Part shown: positions 52,401 through 60,253 of the stretch, piece by piece | How positions within the stretch are numbered: position 1 is the first letter of the stretch | How the letters are laid out: each line of letters starts with the position of its first letter | Source: Deltaproteobacteria bacterium | GTDB taxonomy: Bacteria > Myxococcota > Kuafuiibacteriia > Kuafuiibacteriales > Kuafuiibacteriaceae | Length of the DNA: 64,000 bases | NCBI GenBank assembly: GCA_016713425.1 | Contig: JADJPE010000005.1 | Location: 2,108,001 to 2,172,000 of the forward strand | Direction: 5' to 3' | Notes under the pieces: generated by a model | The model's input: only the letters and a program-made list of their open reading frames with translations | Database searches by the model: none | What the model was told of the DNA's origin: nothing | Made by a program: the position numbers and the translations under genes

Positions 52401-53209
52401 TAGTCGCGAATCGCCCGCGCAAACGATTCGAGGTGACGCTGAGGGGTTCCTTCCAGCCGTCCCAGACGAAGATGGGTCTGTGACAGGACAACGCCCCTTG
52501 CTCCCGCGTTCAAGGCCCGAATGGCCATGAGCACGTGATAGTGCCAACCTTGCTTCGTCAGCAGAGTCGGAACGCCGTTGCGGTTGGAGGGCCCCGCCGG
52601 ACCCCACGGGTTCTCAGGATAATTGGGCGGGTTCTGGGCATACAGCGACCTGGTTGCGCGGCGCTCCACGGCATCAAAGTTCAAAGTCGGCTGCGCATCG
52701 ACGAACTGGGGATCGAACTGGCGCGCCAATCGGTTGATCTCGTCAATCTCTTGGGTGTTGAGCCGAAGTGAATTCACGAAGTTTTCGGTGATGATCTCCT
52801 GAAGGCCGAATTCGACGATCACATTCGGTCCAAGTTCCTGCGCGGCGGCCTCAAGGTCCGTGAAGAAATTCTCATTGTTGGCTGACTGGCTGGTGCCGGT
52901 TGTCGCAATCTTCACCCACGGTGCAAACGCGCCCTTGACGTATCGGCATCCCGTGGCCCTCACGGCCTCGAGGTTGCTGGCGGCGCTTCCTGGACCCCAG
53001 CTGCCCTGGTCTTCGACGCAGTTTGCACAGAAACAGCTCCGACTGAGATATTCGTCTGGGTCTAGGTTCCCTGTCAGCGCATCGTCGTTGCCCTCGGACA
53101 GAGCCATCCCCCTCGGATCCCCATCTCCACATGCGACGCCAAGCAGGCCATACGTGAGGGCGGCCGAGAGCACTCGTCTTGCCGTGATTCGAAGGGTTGT
53201 TTTCGCCAT
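49439..53209 (-). CDS. Giant secreted lipoprotein: unknown domain, InlB-type repeats and three bulb-lectin domains
   Basis: This is a 1256-residue exported protein. The signal ends at LLGVAC (about C27). The N-terminal unrecognised domain (about 55-560) opens with CFCANC and GCRYVKGAFAPW and shares many blocks with the neighbour at 44757 (SNRNGVPTLLTKQGWHY, RALNAGARGVVLSQTHLR, IPIIIELDGCQ). It is followed by B repeat, lectin 1 (about 650-773), B repeat, lectin 2 (about 853-975), two B repeats, lectin 3 (about 1140-1256). The lectin units have the B-lectin form GDGNLVL and QSDGNLVLYR, used to bind mannose. GGGAGAG lies 5 bases before ATG 53209. Both giant proteins likely act at the cell surface on a glycan, by inference. 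Confidence 0.87.
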   Translation of the reverse strand: MAKTTLRITARRVLSAALTYGLLGVACGDGDPRGMALSEGNDDALTGNLDPDEYLSRSCFCANCVEDQGSWGPGSAASNLEAVRATGCRYVKGAFAPWVKIATTGTSQSANNENFFTDLEAAAQELGPNVIVEFGLQEIITENFVNSLRLNTQEIDEINRLARQFDPQFVDAQPTLNFDAVERRATRSLYAQNPPNYPENPWGPAGPSNRNGVPTLLTKQGWHYHVLMAIRALNAGARGVVLSQTHLRLGRLEGTPQRHLESFARAIRDYADIRLGAKIVIGVEGIGGYYPTAAPLGLYDYVKYVTDIDIARGTFGGKFAYKQTGTGSPSATDRLMCHGQEFLGRFDDRPRGTNVPDSVGELCLVQADSSRDLRVHYEGPTRYPDFATNNGSGIPIIIELDGCQECKFKDQSKSQAGSIVYFQGPDAEPNAASNTNSVTTCYPRVRGGLTTTMLFLAQPKAIRAAFNTYMARTTKELRKQGIKVYYPPKLQAGQNNYYQVHDNTYGFGDEEIARLRREVRYCPETDAGPSSNFEGSNATLLYNARFCQDLDGVAEAMRIAAGDEPTSYTLSVTKNGAGTVTSQSDGINCGSTCSKNYAAGTSVTLTAQPSAGSTFGGWTGNCSRISGTLCVVEMDQPRSVSATFTATNLPTFPTSLSFAPGNFSHGQNDAVETRNLRLMLESNGKLVLRRKSTGEEISSFGSPRPQACSTSNACKVSFQGDGNLVLSQLVSGSLRPYWNSGTHNKGATAFVIQESAPYLSVVAGSSTLWPVVSPQTFALSVSTSGGGTVTSDPAGINCGSTCSKSYAAGTSVTLTALPAAGSAFGGWTGACAGTETTCTVSMDTATSVTARFDVVIQPTSLSFAPGRFRLEQNESVETRNLSLFMQSDGNLVLYRKSGMVVLWSSRTSGHSPARVSFQGDGNLVLSQVVAGSPRPYWNSGTANQGATAFVIQESAPYLSIVAGPNTLWPIASPQVFTLSVSTSGSGTVTSNPAGINCGSACASTYAASTSVTLTATPNAGSTFAGWSGACSGTGTCTVQMTTAQNVTATFNLPPPSTHQLTVSKTGSGSGTVRSNLAGINCGSACASTYAAGTSVTLTATPNAGSTFAGWSGACSGTGTCTVQMTTAQNVTATFAVPSPATSISFRAGNFTHFQGEHVETQHLSLYMQTDGNLVLYRQSPMTALWWSGTGGRTCNTANPCKVSFQGDGNLVVSQTGTPLWHTSTYGHPNAVFIVRESKPYLSIVDGTQILWESRDP
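49809..50252. repeat. Two near-identical B-repeat units, 252 bp apart
   Basis: The segments starting at about 49809 and 50061 are almost identical for nearly 190 bp and encode repeats 3 and 4 (TVQMTTAQNVTATF and NAGSTFAGWSGACSG blocks). Only a few bases differ. Confidence 0.85.
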
Positions 53210-53555
53210 CGTGTCTCTCCCGGGCGCTCAGGGCACGCCCGGTCACGGAAAGCAATCCTGGTGCCATGGCCGCGATCGTTGACTGCGCTGCGTATTGAGG
53301 GATGCCCGGGAGTTCCGCGCTCAAGACGGCGCGTTCGCGTGTCGCTGGGAGCGCGAAGTGTCGCTCTAAGGGACGAGCTCGGTCGGACCACTGTCCGGGG
53401 CATGTCTCACTGTGGTGGTCGCGTTTCGAATGGCACGGCTCGAATACTCGGGGTCAATGTCTGCTCGAAATTCGACCGGACGAAGCCACGGTTGCGCGGG
53501 GTGCGCGGCTTGGCTTGGAACCCAACCGTTCGGCGTTCTTCTCTCGTGGTGCGGA
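53210..53555. other. Gap upstream of the 53576 gene
   Basis: An open frame on the plus strand covers this stretch without a family-like sequence or a good start, so I treat it as non-coding. It must contain the promoters of both divergent genes. Confidence 0.45.
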
Positions 53556-53575
53556 GCTTGCTTTCGAGAGCAAGC
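53556..53575 (+). promoter_or_regulatory. Hairpin directly before the start codon of the 53576 gene
   Basis: GCTTGCT (53556-53562) pairs with AGCAAGC (53569-53575) around TTCGAG, ending on the base just before ATG. The only GAGAG that could serve as ribosome site is partly in the loop and stem, so the fold could control translation. Confidence 0.35.
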
Positions 53576-54307
53576 ATGAATCGCATCGGACGTGCGGGGC
53601 AGGCCGGAGCGGCGACGCTCGCCGTGCCCGCTGAGCCACCGAGCGAGGCCGAGTCCTCGGGCGGGCCCGCGCGCGCTCCTACGGAATCACCAATGACGGA
53701 AGAGCTCCGGACGAGCGACGTGCTGCCGTCCGACGAGAGCCTGGCCGACGTCGATTCAATGACCCCTCATTCCCCGTCCTATGATCGTAGTCCGCGCGAT
53801 CGTAGTCCGCGCGATCGTGGCCCGCACGATCGCGGTCCGCACGATCGCGGTCCTGGCGCACAGCGAACTCGAGTGGCGTCGGACGCGGTTGTCCACGCTT
53901 TCACGTGGACCAAGAGGCAAATCGCGGCAGACCTGAAGCGCGGCCGGCCGGTCGGCGCGGCCGTGCTCGCGGCGTCCAGCTTTGAGCTTGGACACCTCGG
54001 GGCCGCGTTGAGTCAAGGTGACTTGCCTGGTTCCGGGGCGACGATCGCGAGTTTGATCGGAGTGAAGTATGGGTACATGGCGTGGACAAACCGCGGACCT
54101 CTTCGCAAAGCGGCGGAGGTCGTCCGTGAACATCCGAATGTTCGTTGGGCTGCAACCCGAGTCGCCAAGTTCGTTGTGCGGAAAACGGCGGCGTCCGTTC
54201 GAGACTATGCAGTCGACGACCGCGGATGGGTCAAGACTTTCTATGTCGACAAGCCTTCTCTGGCAGCGAGACATCTTCGCGCGCTGCGCTCTCGCATCGA
54301 GCGATGA
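53576..54307 (+). CDS. Hypothetical protein with DRGPH-type repeats
   Basis: This 243-residue protein has no recognised domain. The first ~120 residues are low complexity (Glu/Ser/Pro/Asp), including five units of the form DRSPR or DRGPH coded by a 15-bp repeat. The C-terminal ~125 residues look folded: basic helices (TWTKRQIAADLKRGRP), a small hydrophobic pair with GHLGAALSQGDLPGSG and IGVKYGYMAWTNRG, and a basic helical end. The composition fits a small peripheral or membrane-associated protein. The start at ATG 53576 is a guess because the frame is open upstream. Confidence 0.55.
   Translation: MNRIGRAGQAGAATLAVPAEPPSEAESSGGPARAPTESPMTEELRTSDVLPSDESLADVDSMTPHSPSYDRSPRDRSPRDRGPHDRGPHDRGPGAQRTRVASDAVVHAFTWTKRQIAADLKRGRPVGAAVLAASSFELGHLGAALSQGDLPGSGATIASLIGVKYGYMAWTNRGPLRKAAEVVREHPNVRWAATRVAKFVVRKTAASVRDYAVDDRGWVKTFYVDKPSLAARHLRALRSRIER
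53780..53858. repeat. 15-bp tandem repeat in the hypothetical gene
   Basis: About five units (cgcgatcgtagtccg drifting to cacgatcgcggtccg) encode the DRSPR/DRGPH peptides in frame. Confidence 0.88.
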
Positions 54308-54315
54308 ACGTTTCC

Positions 54316-54570
54316 GATCGTGACGGCGTCGAAGGGCAAGCAGGAAGCTAAGGAGCAGTACCAGGCGGACGTCGAGAAGCTCTGCGAGACGTACCAAACG
54401 CACCTCAGCTCGCGGCAGGTACGCACGTGATCAGCACCGACGAGAAGACCGGCATGCAAGCGCTCGAGCGGCTCCATGCGACGAAGCCAGTCCGTCCTGG
54501 TCTCGTGGAGCGGGTCGTGACCGTAGACGAAGCGCAATGATTTTCGAGCATGATCATGGCGACGAGCGCA
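54316..54570 (+). pseudogene. IS630-family transposase remnant, frameshifted
   Basis: Two short adjacent frames read like the middle of an IS630-type transposase: first EQYQADVEKLCETYQTHL (about 54350-54405), then, after a frameshift near 54415, HVISTDEKTGMQALERLHATKPVRPGLVERV (in two parts, about 54424-54518). TDEKTGMQALER is the first catalytic-Asp block of that DDE family (usual form DEKTGIQALER). What follows (IFEHDHGDER, near 54543-54572) may be a decayed form of the FEYIRHGT block. The rest of the element and its inverted repeats are not visible, so it is a degraded fragment. Confidence 0.65.
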
Positions 54571-54690
54571 AACAAAACCGGATACCACCCGCATGTTGAG
54601 CTACAGGAGACCGGACGTCTACAACTGCGCCATCCCGCTGCTCGCGCTGGCCGCCCGCCGAGGACAGCTCGTCGAGACTCAGAATGACGC

Positions 54691-55896
54691 TCACGGTGAC
54701 CCCTCCTGACCTGGCGCGGCGTTGAGGTTTAGAACAGCGCGCAGGCCGGCAACTGGGCGGTTGTCGGTGAGGGATGCGCGGGTCTCGCGGGCGAGCGTCG
54801 CCATCAGAGGGGTGTAACGGGGCGGCAGGAGAACGCTTCCCGCGGGCAGTGCGATGACCGTTCCGGTCCAGCCCATCGTAAGGGTCCCGCGGTTCGCGTC
54901 GCCCAGTGGCATTTCAAGGGGCTTTCGCAACGCGCGATGTTTGACCAGGAACCAGCGACCTGCACGGAGCTCGAGGCGACAAGCACTCCGGCGAGGTAGT
55001 GAGGCCGCTTCGACGACAAATCCAGAAAGGGGGCCGATGTCTTCCGCCGCGACGCTATCGCGGGGCAATGTACTCGGGCGCGAGAAGCGGCCGACCGTCA
55101 AGTCCCAGACAATCGCCAAACCCCAGCCTGCCACCCGAGTGGCCCAGCGAAAGGTGAGGGCGGTCGTCAGGAAGAGCAACACGTTGACCACCATCGCGGC
55201 GGTCGGGAACAAGATGGCCAGTGCGACCAGTCCAATCGTGATAAGCGCCTTTGCGACCTGGAAGAGGAAGTCGACGAACGGAATCGGTGACAACCAGATG
55301 AGAATGTCGAGCGCGGTCCGCAGCACCATCACCGAGCCCACCGTGCTGACGGCGATGATTATGGCGATGCCGCCGTCGACGATCAGATTTGCTTCCATAG
55401 CCGAGGTCGTTGGCTTGGTGAGCATATCGAGAACGACGATCACAACGATGAGGCCACCTGTTGACTCCAGGGCACCAACCGCTTCGGCAAAGGGCTTGGT
55501 GAGCTTCGTGCTCCGGCCCAGCTTGATCAAGAAGGCGAGAATCGCCAGCGAAGCCCAGACCCACATCGTGGCTAAAGAAGTCATCCCCGGAGGCGGTGTC
55601 CAAAGGCCGAGCCAGCCCGCCATGCCGAACATGGCGACGGCCAGCAGTGGATCGATGCCCACAGGCCCGGCGAGCGCCGCCAATTGCTCGACAACCTCGA
55701 CCGTGCTGTTCTCGGCCGCTCTACCTCTATGCGAGCTTTCGGTGACCACGCCGGGACTCAACTGCGGTGCCGTCTGCGGTGCCGTCTGCGCGGGGAGCCG
55801 ACCAGAGATCGAGATCGAGACGGCAAAGAGCAACGCAAAGGCGACTCGCCGGCCGAGTGAGGACCATACTCTGCTCGGCGCTTTCGTTGTTGGCAT
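54691..55896 (-). CDS. Hypothetical multi-pass membrane protein
   Basis: This 401-residue protein has an N-terminal signal (FALLFAVSISISGRLPAQ) and a repeated TAPQ spacer. About seven hydrophobic helices follow (about 80-290), including PVGIDPLLAVAMFGMAGW, LIVVIVVLDMLTKPT and FPTAAMVVNVLLFL. A soluble C-terminal domain of about 100 residues ends the protein (LELRAGRWFLVKHRAL, LPAGSVLLPPRYTPL). I do not recognise the family. ATG 55896 follows GGAGGGG by 8 bases and gives the signal peptide; the frame is open to 55911. It converges with the IS630 remnant region. Confidence 0.7.
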   Translation of the reverse strand: MPTTKAPSRVWSSLGRRVAFALLFAVSISISGRLPAQTAPQTAPQLSPGVVTESSHRGRAAENSTVEVVEQLAALAGPVGIDPLLAVAMFGMAGWLGLWTPPPGMTSLATMWVWASLAILAFLIKLGRSTKLTKPFAEAVGALESTGGLIVVIVVLDMLTKPTTSAMEANLIVDGGIAIIIAVSTVGSVMVLRTALDILIWLSPIPFVDFLFQVAKALITIGLVALAILFPTAAMVVNVLLFLTTALTFRWATRVAGWGLAIVWDLTVGRFSRPSTLPRDSVAAEDIGPLSGFVVEAASLPRRSACRLELRAGRWFLVKHRALRKPLEMPLGDANRGTLTMGWTGTVIALPAGSVLLPPRYTPLMATLARETRASLTDNRPVAGLRAVLNLNAAPGQEGSP

Positions 55897-55966
55897 CACA
55901 GCCCCCTCCACTCAGGGCCCCGAGGCCGCCGAAGCTAGCGGTCCGCGATCGGAGTTGCCAATCCGT

Positions 55967-56003
55967 GCAACGACCGAGAAGCCGTGCAACGACCGAGAAG
56001 CCA
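55967..56003. repeat. Direct 18-bp duplication
   Basis: The unit gcaacgaccgagaagcc occurs twice in tandem in the gap between murA and the membrane-protein gene. Confidence 0.8.
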
Positions 56004-56126
56004 GGAGGTTGCATGTCATGGGCGGCCTCCCATACCAGCGGGTCGAGAAAGACCAAACGCCTTCGGGATGGTGACGGAGAACTTTCTCCCGGATGACGAT
56101 CCGAGCCGTCGCGCTACGTGTCCTCG

Positions 56127-56158
56127 CCGCGCCGCGCCGCGCCGCGCCGCGCCGCGCC
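56127..56158. repeat. Pentamer repeat (cgcgc/gccgc type) next to the murA stop
   Basis: About six units of cgccg (ccgcg on the minus strand) run up to the murA stop codon. The same kind of array separates envC and ctp. Confidence 0.85.
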
Positions 56159-57462
56159 TAGCTGCGTCGTCGAACGATCCGAGCGCCGAGGTGTGAAAGA
56201 CGCTCATCGATGCGCTCGTAACCTCGGTCGATCTGCTGAACGTTGTGGATGATGCTCTTCCCGTTTGCGCACAAGGCCGCGATGACGAGCGCCATCCCGG
56301 CCCGAATGTCGGGGCTGACGAGCTCTTGGGCGACGAGTTGTGAGCGTCCGCTGATGACGACCCGGTGAGGATCGCAGAGGATCAATTTGGCGCCCATCGA
56401 GGCGAGGCGATCGACGAAGAACAACCGCGACTCGAACAGCTTCTCGAAGATGAGAACCGTGCCTTCTGACTGCGTTGCACCGACGACCGCAATCGAGGTT
56501 AGGTCGGCCGGAAATCCCGGCCAGGGTGCATCTTCGATCTTCGGAACGGCGTCGCCGAGGTCGCTGGCCACGACGAGTCGCTGGCCTCCGGGGACGAGAA
56601 TATCGTCGCCCGAGGCGCTGGCTTCGAAGTGAATGCCAAGCTTCTCGAAGGCGATGCGAGTGGCTCGATGCTCTTTCGGGCGTGCGTCTTGGATGCATAG
56701 TTCGCCGCCGGTGACGGCGGCCAGCATGATGAGGGAGCCGACCTCGATGTAGTCGGGCCCAAGCGTGTATTCGGCGCCGTGAAGTTCCTTGACGCCGTCG
56801 ATCTCGAGTTGGTTGGTGCCGATGCCTTGGATGCGTCCGCCCATCGCGTTGATCAGGCGGCAGAGATCTTGGACGTGAGGCTCCGACGCCGCGTTGAGGA
56901 TCGTCGTGTGTCCGCGGGCGAGGCTGGCGGCCATGATCGCGTTCTCGGTGCCGGTCACCGAGGCTTCATCGAGGAAGATCTCCTGCCCCTCGAGTCCATT
57001 CGAGTTCGAAGTCGTGAACGTGTAGGCGTGCACGGAGGCCTCGACGTTTGCGCCGAGCGCACGCAGGGCTAGGACGTGCGTATCGATGCGTCGCCGGCCG
57101 ATGACGTCGCCCCCCGGGATCGGGACGGTGACGCGGCCGCGTCGAGCCAAGAGCGGTCCGGCCAAGAGCACTGAACCGCGAATGGCCCGGCAAGCTTCGT
57201 TGTTGGGTTCATCGTCGCGGAGCGCCCGCGCAGAAAGCGCGACGACGCCGGGCGCTGGCTTGGCGATGGTGACGCCGAGCCCATCGAGGACTTCGAGCAA
57301 GACTTCGACGTCGCGTATCTCGGGGACGTTCCGGAGGACGACCTCTTCGTCCGTCAGAAGGGTCGCTGCGATCAAGGGCAGGGCTGCGTTCTTGTTGCCG
57401 CTTGGGCGAATCACGCCTTGAACGGGACGACGGCCTTCAATCTCGAATCTCTCTGAGGTCAC
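56158..57462 (-). CDS. murA: UDP-GlcNAc 1-carboxyvinyltransferase with Asp in place of catalytic Cys
   Basis: MurA (434 aa) adds enolpyruvate to UDP-GlcNAc, the first committed step of peptidoglycan synthesis. The PEP-binding Lys is K24 in SGNKNAALP, and GTENAIMAAS, DYIEVGSL, PWPGFPADL and DIRAGMALVIAAL are all normal. The mobile loop reads IPGGDVIGRRRID, with D119 where Escherichia coli has Cys115; the codon is GAC at 57108-57106. Asp at that place keeps activity and blocks alkylation by fosfomycin, as known for Mycobacterium and Chlamydia. GTG 57462 is the start, 6 bp after the preceding lipoprotein gene, whose 3' end carries a GAGG. Confidence 0.97.
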   Translation of the reverse strand: MTSERFEIEGRRPVQGVIRPSGNKNAALPLIAATLLTDEEVVLRNVPEIRDVEVLLEVLDGLGVTIAKPAPGVVALSARALRDDEPNNEACRAIRGSVLLAGPLLARRGRVTVPIPGGDVIGRRRIDTHVLALRALGANVEASVHAYTFTTSNSNGLEGQEIFLDEASVTGTENAIMAASLARGHTTILNAASEPHVQDLCRLINAMGGRIQGIGTNQLEIDGVKELHGAEYTLGPDYIEVGSLIMLAAVTGGELCIQDARPKEHRATRIAFEKLGIHFEASASGDDILVPGGQRLVVASDLGDAVPKIEDAPWPGFPADLTSIAVVGATQSEGTVLIFEKLFESRLFFVDRLASMGAKLILCDPHRVVISGRSQLVAQELVSPDIRAGMALVIAALCANGKSIIHNVQQIDRGYERIDERLSHLGARIVRRRS

Positions 57463-57468
57463 GATTCT

Positions 57469-58224
57469 CTACCTCGCACCGATGGTGACGGCGCCTTGCT
57501 GAGCTGTCAGTGAGACCGCAGCCAATGCGACGCCGACGGTGGCCTCGTACGGTCGGCCTGTGTTGAGCACACGTGGCAGTTGCGGATGGTCGACGATGAT
57601 TCGCTGCCCCTGGGCGAAGAGCGTCAAGTTCAACGTCGTCGTCGGCAGTGCGAGGTACACGTCCCCCACGCCGACGGCGACCTGGGTCGTCGTACCCGGA
57701 AGACCCAGCGTGTCGAGCACGGCGAGCCCTTCAGCCACGCGGATGAGCACATTGTTTTGGGCGTTGCGAACCTGGACGTCGGAGAGGGCGTCGACTTGGA
57801 GCGTGCCCTCGAGGCCGTCGACGCGCACGGCCCCGCCGCGCTCGACGATCTGGACATCGAGATCGCTCGGCGCGGTGATGACGAGCGTCCCGGAAATGAA
57901 GCCCTTGGTCGGGGCGGCGAGGGTGAGCGTTAGGATCGATGGGTCGGTGTTCGCCTTCTCGATCGCGAGCGCCGCAGCCATTTCTTCCGCCGTCTCGGCT
58001 GAGGAGGCGGTCAGCGTGGCCTCGATGTCGATCTGGATGTCGCTCCGACGTCGCGCCCCGCGAAAGTCGATGGGTAGGATGGCGTCGACGACCAGGACCT
58101 GCTCGCCGGCGAGTTCCACCGATTCGGAGATCGAGCGGTCGGCCGTGTATTGCGGCGCCAACGTACAAGCGCTCAAACCCACTGCCGCGGCTACAGCCAC
58201 ACGTACCGAAATCAGAGGACGCAA
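57469..58224 (-). CDS. DUF4097-like beta-rich lipoprotein
   Basis: This 251-residue lipoprotein has a signal segment (RVAVAAAVGLSAC; lipobox LSAC) followed by a repetitive beta-strand protein. Strands such as GTLVITAPSDLDVQIVERGG, GLEGTLQVDALSDVQVRN and GVGDVYLALP have the alternating form of DUF4097/DUF2807 putative adhesins. TTG 58224 is the start because GGAG lies 6 bases upstream and it leaves a proper short signal; the frame is open further upstream. It is the first gene of a pair with murA (6 bp between). Confidence 0.75.
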   Translation of the reverse strand: MRPLISVRVAVAAAVGLSACTLAPQYTADRSISESVELAGEQVLVVDAILPIDFRGARRRSDIQIDIEATLTASSAETAEEMAAALAIEKANTDPSILTLTLAAPTKGFISGTLVITAPSDLDVQIVERGGAVRVDGLEGTLQVDALSDVQVRNAQNNVLIRVAEGLAVLDTLGLPGTTTQVAVGVGDVYLALPTTTLNLTLFAQGQRIIVDHPQLPRVLNTGRPYEATVGVALAAVSLTAQQGAVTIGAR

Positions 58225-58464
58225 CGGACTCTCCTTCTGGCTTTGGCTCGACTTCGAGGCAACCAAACATGTCGGCTCTGGCCGCATCTTCCCTTGCCTC
58301 CTTGCGCCGACGATTGCGCCGACGAGTCGGGCCCCCCGCGGTATACGGGTTTCATCCCGTTTTGGCGAACCTCGCGTGCCCCTCGAGGGGACTGCTCAAG
58401 TGTTGCCCGGTTGCCCGTTAAGGACTTGCCTCGAGGCTTTTTCCGTTCAAACCTCGCTTGCCCC

Positions 58465-59124
58465 ATGCCGAGGAAGACCAAGGGGAGTCGACCCCGTTTG
58501 ATCGCGATCGAGGGGCCCATCGGTGTCGGGAAGTCGGCGCTCGCACGCCAGCTCGCAAAGCGGCTCGATGCACGTCTGGTTTTTGATGAGGCCGAGGGAA
58601 ACCCGTTTCTGCACGACTTCTACCGAACGCCGGAGCGCTTCGCCTTTCAGGTCCAGATGTTTCAGCTCCTCTCGCGCTACCAGCAGCAGCTCTCCCTCAA
58701 ACAGGATGACTTGTTCCAAAGGAGCACCGTCGCCGACTACTGCTTCGAGAAGGACCGCATATTCGCCTGCCTGAACCTCAACGAGGCCGAGTTGGCTCTT
58801 TATGACCGTTTGTATGGACTTCTGGCCCCGAGAATCCCGACCGCTGACTTGGTTGTCTATCTCCAGGCCCGGCCGCAGGTGTTGCTGGACCGCATCCGAC
58901 GACGCGCCCGAGAATGGGAGCGGGGCATAACTCTCGAGTACTTAGAGCGAGTGTCGCGCGGGTTCAGCGACTTCTTTTTCAGCTACAATCGAAGTGCGCT
59001 TCTGGTCGTCAATACCTCGGAGCTCGACATTGTCGAGAAGGAATCCCACCTCGAAGAGGTCATCTCGGCGATTCGTCGAATGCGCAAAGGTGTTCAACAC
59101 GTTAACATGTACCCCAAGATCTAA
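58465..59124 (+). CDS. Deoxynucleoside kinase
   Basis: This dNK/DGK-type kinase has 219 residues. The P-loop is GPIGVGKS (17-24), with EAEGNPFLHDFY as the substrate-binding region. QMFQLLSRYQQQL, STVADYCFEKDRIFA (the DR[SY]-like block) and a Arg-rich LID (RIRRRAREWE) follow. It phosphorylates deoxynucleosides for salvage. The frame is open upstream, but MPRKTKGSRPRLIAIEGPIG is a normal family start. This kinase lies just before panB, an order seen in other deltaproteobacterial genomes. The end of the gene is followed by a cagtcagatc direct repeat before panB. Confidence 0.93.
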   Translation: MPRKTKGSRPRLIAIEGPIGVGKSALARQLAKRLDARLVFDEAEGNPFLHDFYRTPERFAFQVQMFQLLSRYQQQLSLKQDDLFQRSTVADYCFEKDRIFACLNLNEAELALYDRLYGLLAPRIPTADLVVYLQARPQVLLDRIRRRAREWERGITLEYLERVSRGFSDFFFSYNRSALLVVNTSELDIVEKESHLEEVISAIRRMRKGVQHVNMYPKI

Positions 59125-59163
59125 GGCTGCGCTCAGTCAGATCCAGTCAGATCCAGTCGACCG

Positions 59164-60147
59164 ATGAACAAGCCAGACAAAGGGACAACGACCAAAGTCA
59201 CCGCGATGACCCTCCTCGGGATGAAGGGGCGCGAACGCGTTTCCATGGTGACGGCCTACGACGCGACGTTTGCACGGCTGGCCGAAGAAGCCGGTGTGGA
59301 CGCCCTGCTCGTTGGAGACTCGCTCGGCATGGTCATCCAAGGCCACGAGAACACTTTGAGTGTCACGCTCGAGGACATGATCTATCATACGAAGGCGGTT
59401 CGCCGAGGCTCGGCCCGAGCGCACGTCGTGGGCGACATGCCCTTCATGAGCTACCAGCCTAGCCCCGAGGTCGCGCTCACGAACGCCGGGCGGCTGGTCA
59501 AGGAAGGCGGCGCCGAAGCGGTCAAACTCGAAGGCGGTGTCGAATACGAAGACGCGATCGGGCGGATTGTTCGCGCCGGGATTCCGGTCATGGGGCACGT
59601 CGGCCTGACGCCGCAATCGGTCCATGCGATGGGCGGCTTCAAGGTACAAGGACGCAGCCCCGAGGCGGCGCGTCGCGTCTTGGACGATGCGAAAGCGGTC
59701 GAGGCGGCGGGGGCTTATGCGATCGTTCTCGAGGGGGTGCCGGTCGAGCTCTCGCGCGTCATTACTGCCCATCTTTCGATCCCAACGATCGGCATTGGGG
59801 CCGGGGCTGCGTGCGATGGTCAGGTGCTCGTCATGTACGATCTCCTCGGTATGAGCGGCGCGTTTCGGCCGCGCTTCGTGAAAGCCTACGCGGACTTGGG
59901 TCGCGAGGTCGTCGATGCGTTGGGCGCCTACGCACGAGAGGTCAAGGACGGCAGCTTTCCGGCTGATGAGCATACCTTTCACGCAAAGGTCGCGTTGTTC
60001 GGACCCCGTGGCAGCGACAGCGATGCCACGTCCAACTCGGCGCTTGACCGCGACCGCGACCGCGATCGCGATCGTCAGGAGCATCGAGGCGGCCGCGGCC
60101 ACCACGATGATGACGACCCCACACCTCTGTACGGCGTTCCGGTTTGA
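59164..60147 (+). CDS. panB: 3-methyl-2-oxobutanoate hydroxymethyltransferase
   Basis: PanB (327 aa) makes ketopantoate from ketoisovalerate and methylene-THF, the first step to pantothenate and coenzyme [36 protein letters not shown] (Mg-binding Asp), VKLEGG and [20 protein letters not shown] are all as expected, as is [21 protein letters not shown]. The core ends near residue 280, after which a tail of Asp-Arg repeats and His/Asp residues (about 300-320) is added that other PanB proteins lack. It is followed by panC after 106 bp. Confidence 0.97.
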   Translation: MNKPDKGTTTKVTAMTLLGMKGRERVSMVTAYDATFARLAEEAGVDALLVGDSLGMVIQGHENTLSVTLEDMIYHTKAVRRGSARAHVVGDMPFMSYQPSPEVALTNAGRLVKEGGAEAVKLEGGVEYEDAIGRIVRAGIPVMGHVGLTPQSVHAMGGFKVQGRSPEAARRVLDDAKAVEAAGAYAIVLEGVPVELSRVITAHLSIPTIGIGAGAACDGQVLVMYDLLGMSGAFRPRFVKAYADLGREVVDALGAYAREVKDGSFPADEHTFHAKVALFGPRGSDSDATSNSALDRDRDRDRDRQEHRGGRGHHDDDDPTPLYGVPV

Positions 60148-60195
60148 CGCGAACCGCGCATGCGTGCATGCATGACGGTCAGCGAATACCGACCC

Positions 60196-60236
60196 GGTCC
60201 CGATTCCGATCCCGATCCCGATCCCGATCCCGAGCC
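60196..60236. repeat. Hexamer repeat (gatccc) between panB and panC
   Basis: About six units of gatccc or near variants lie just before panC and may overlap its translation-initiation region. No Shine-Dalgarno is visible between the array and the panC ATG. Confidence 0.85.
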
Positions 60237-60253
60237 GGATCTCACTTCTGCTC

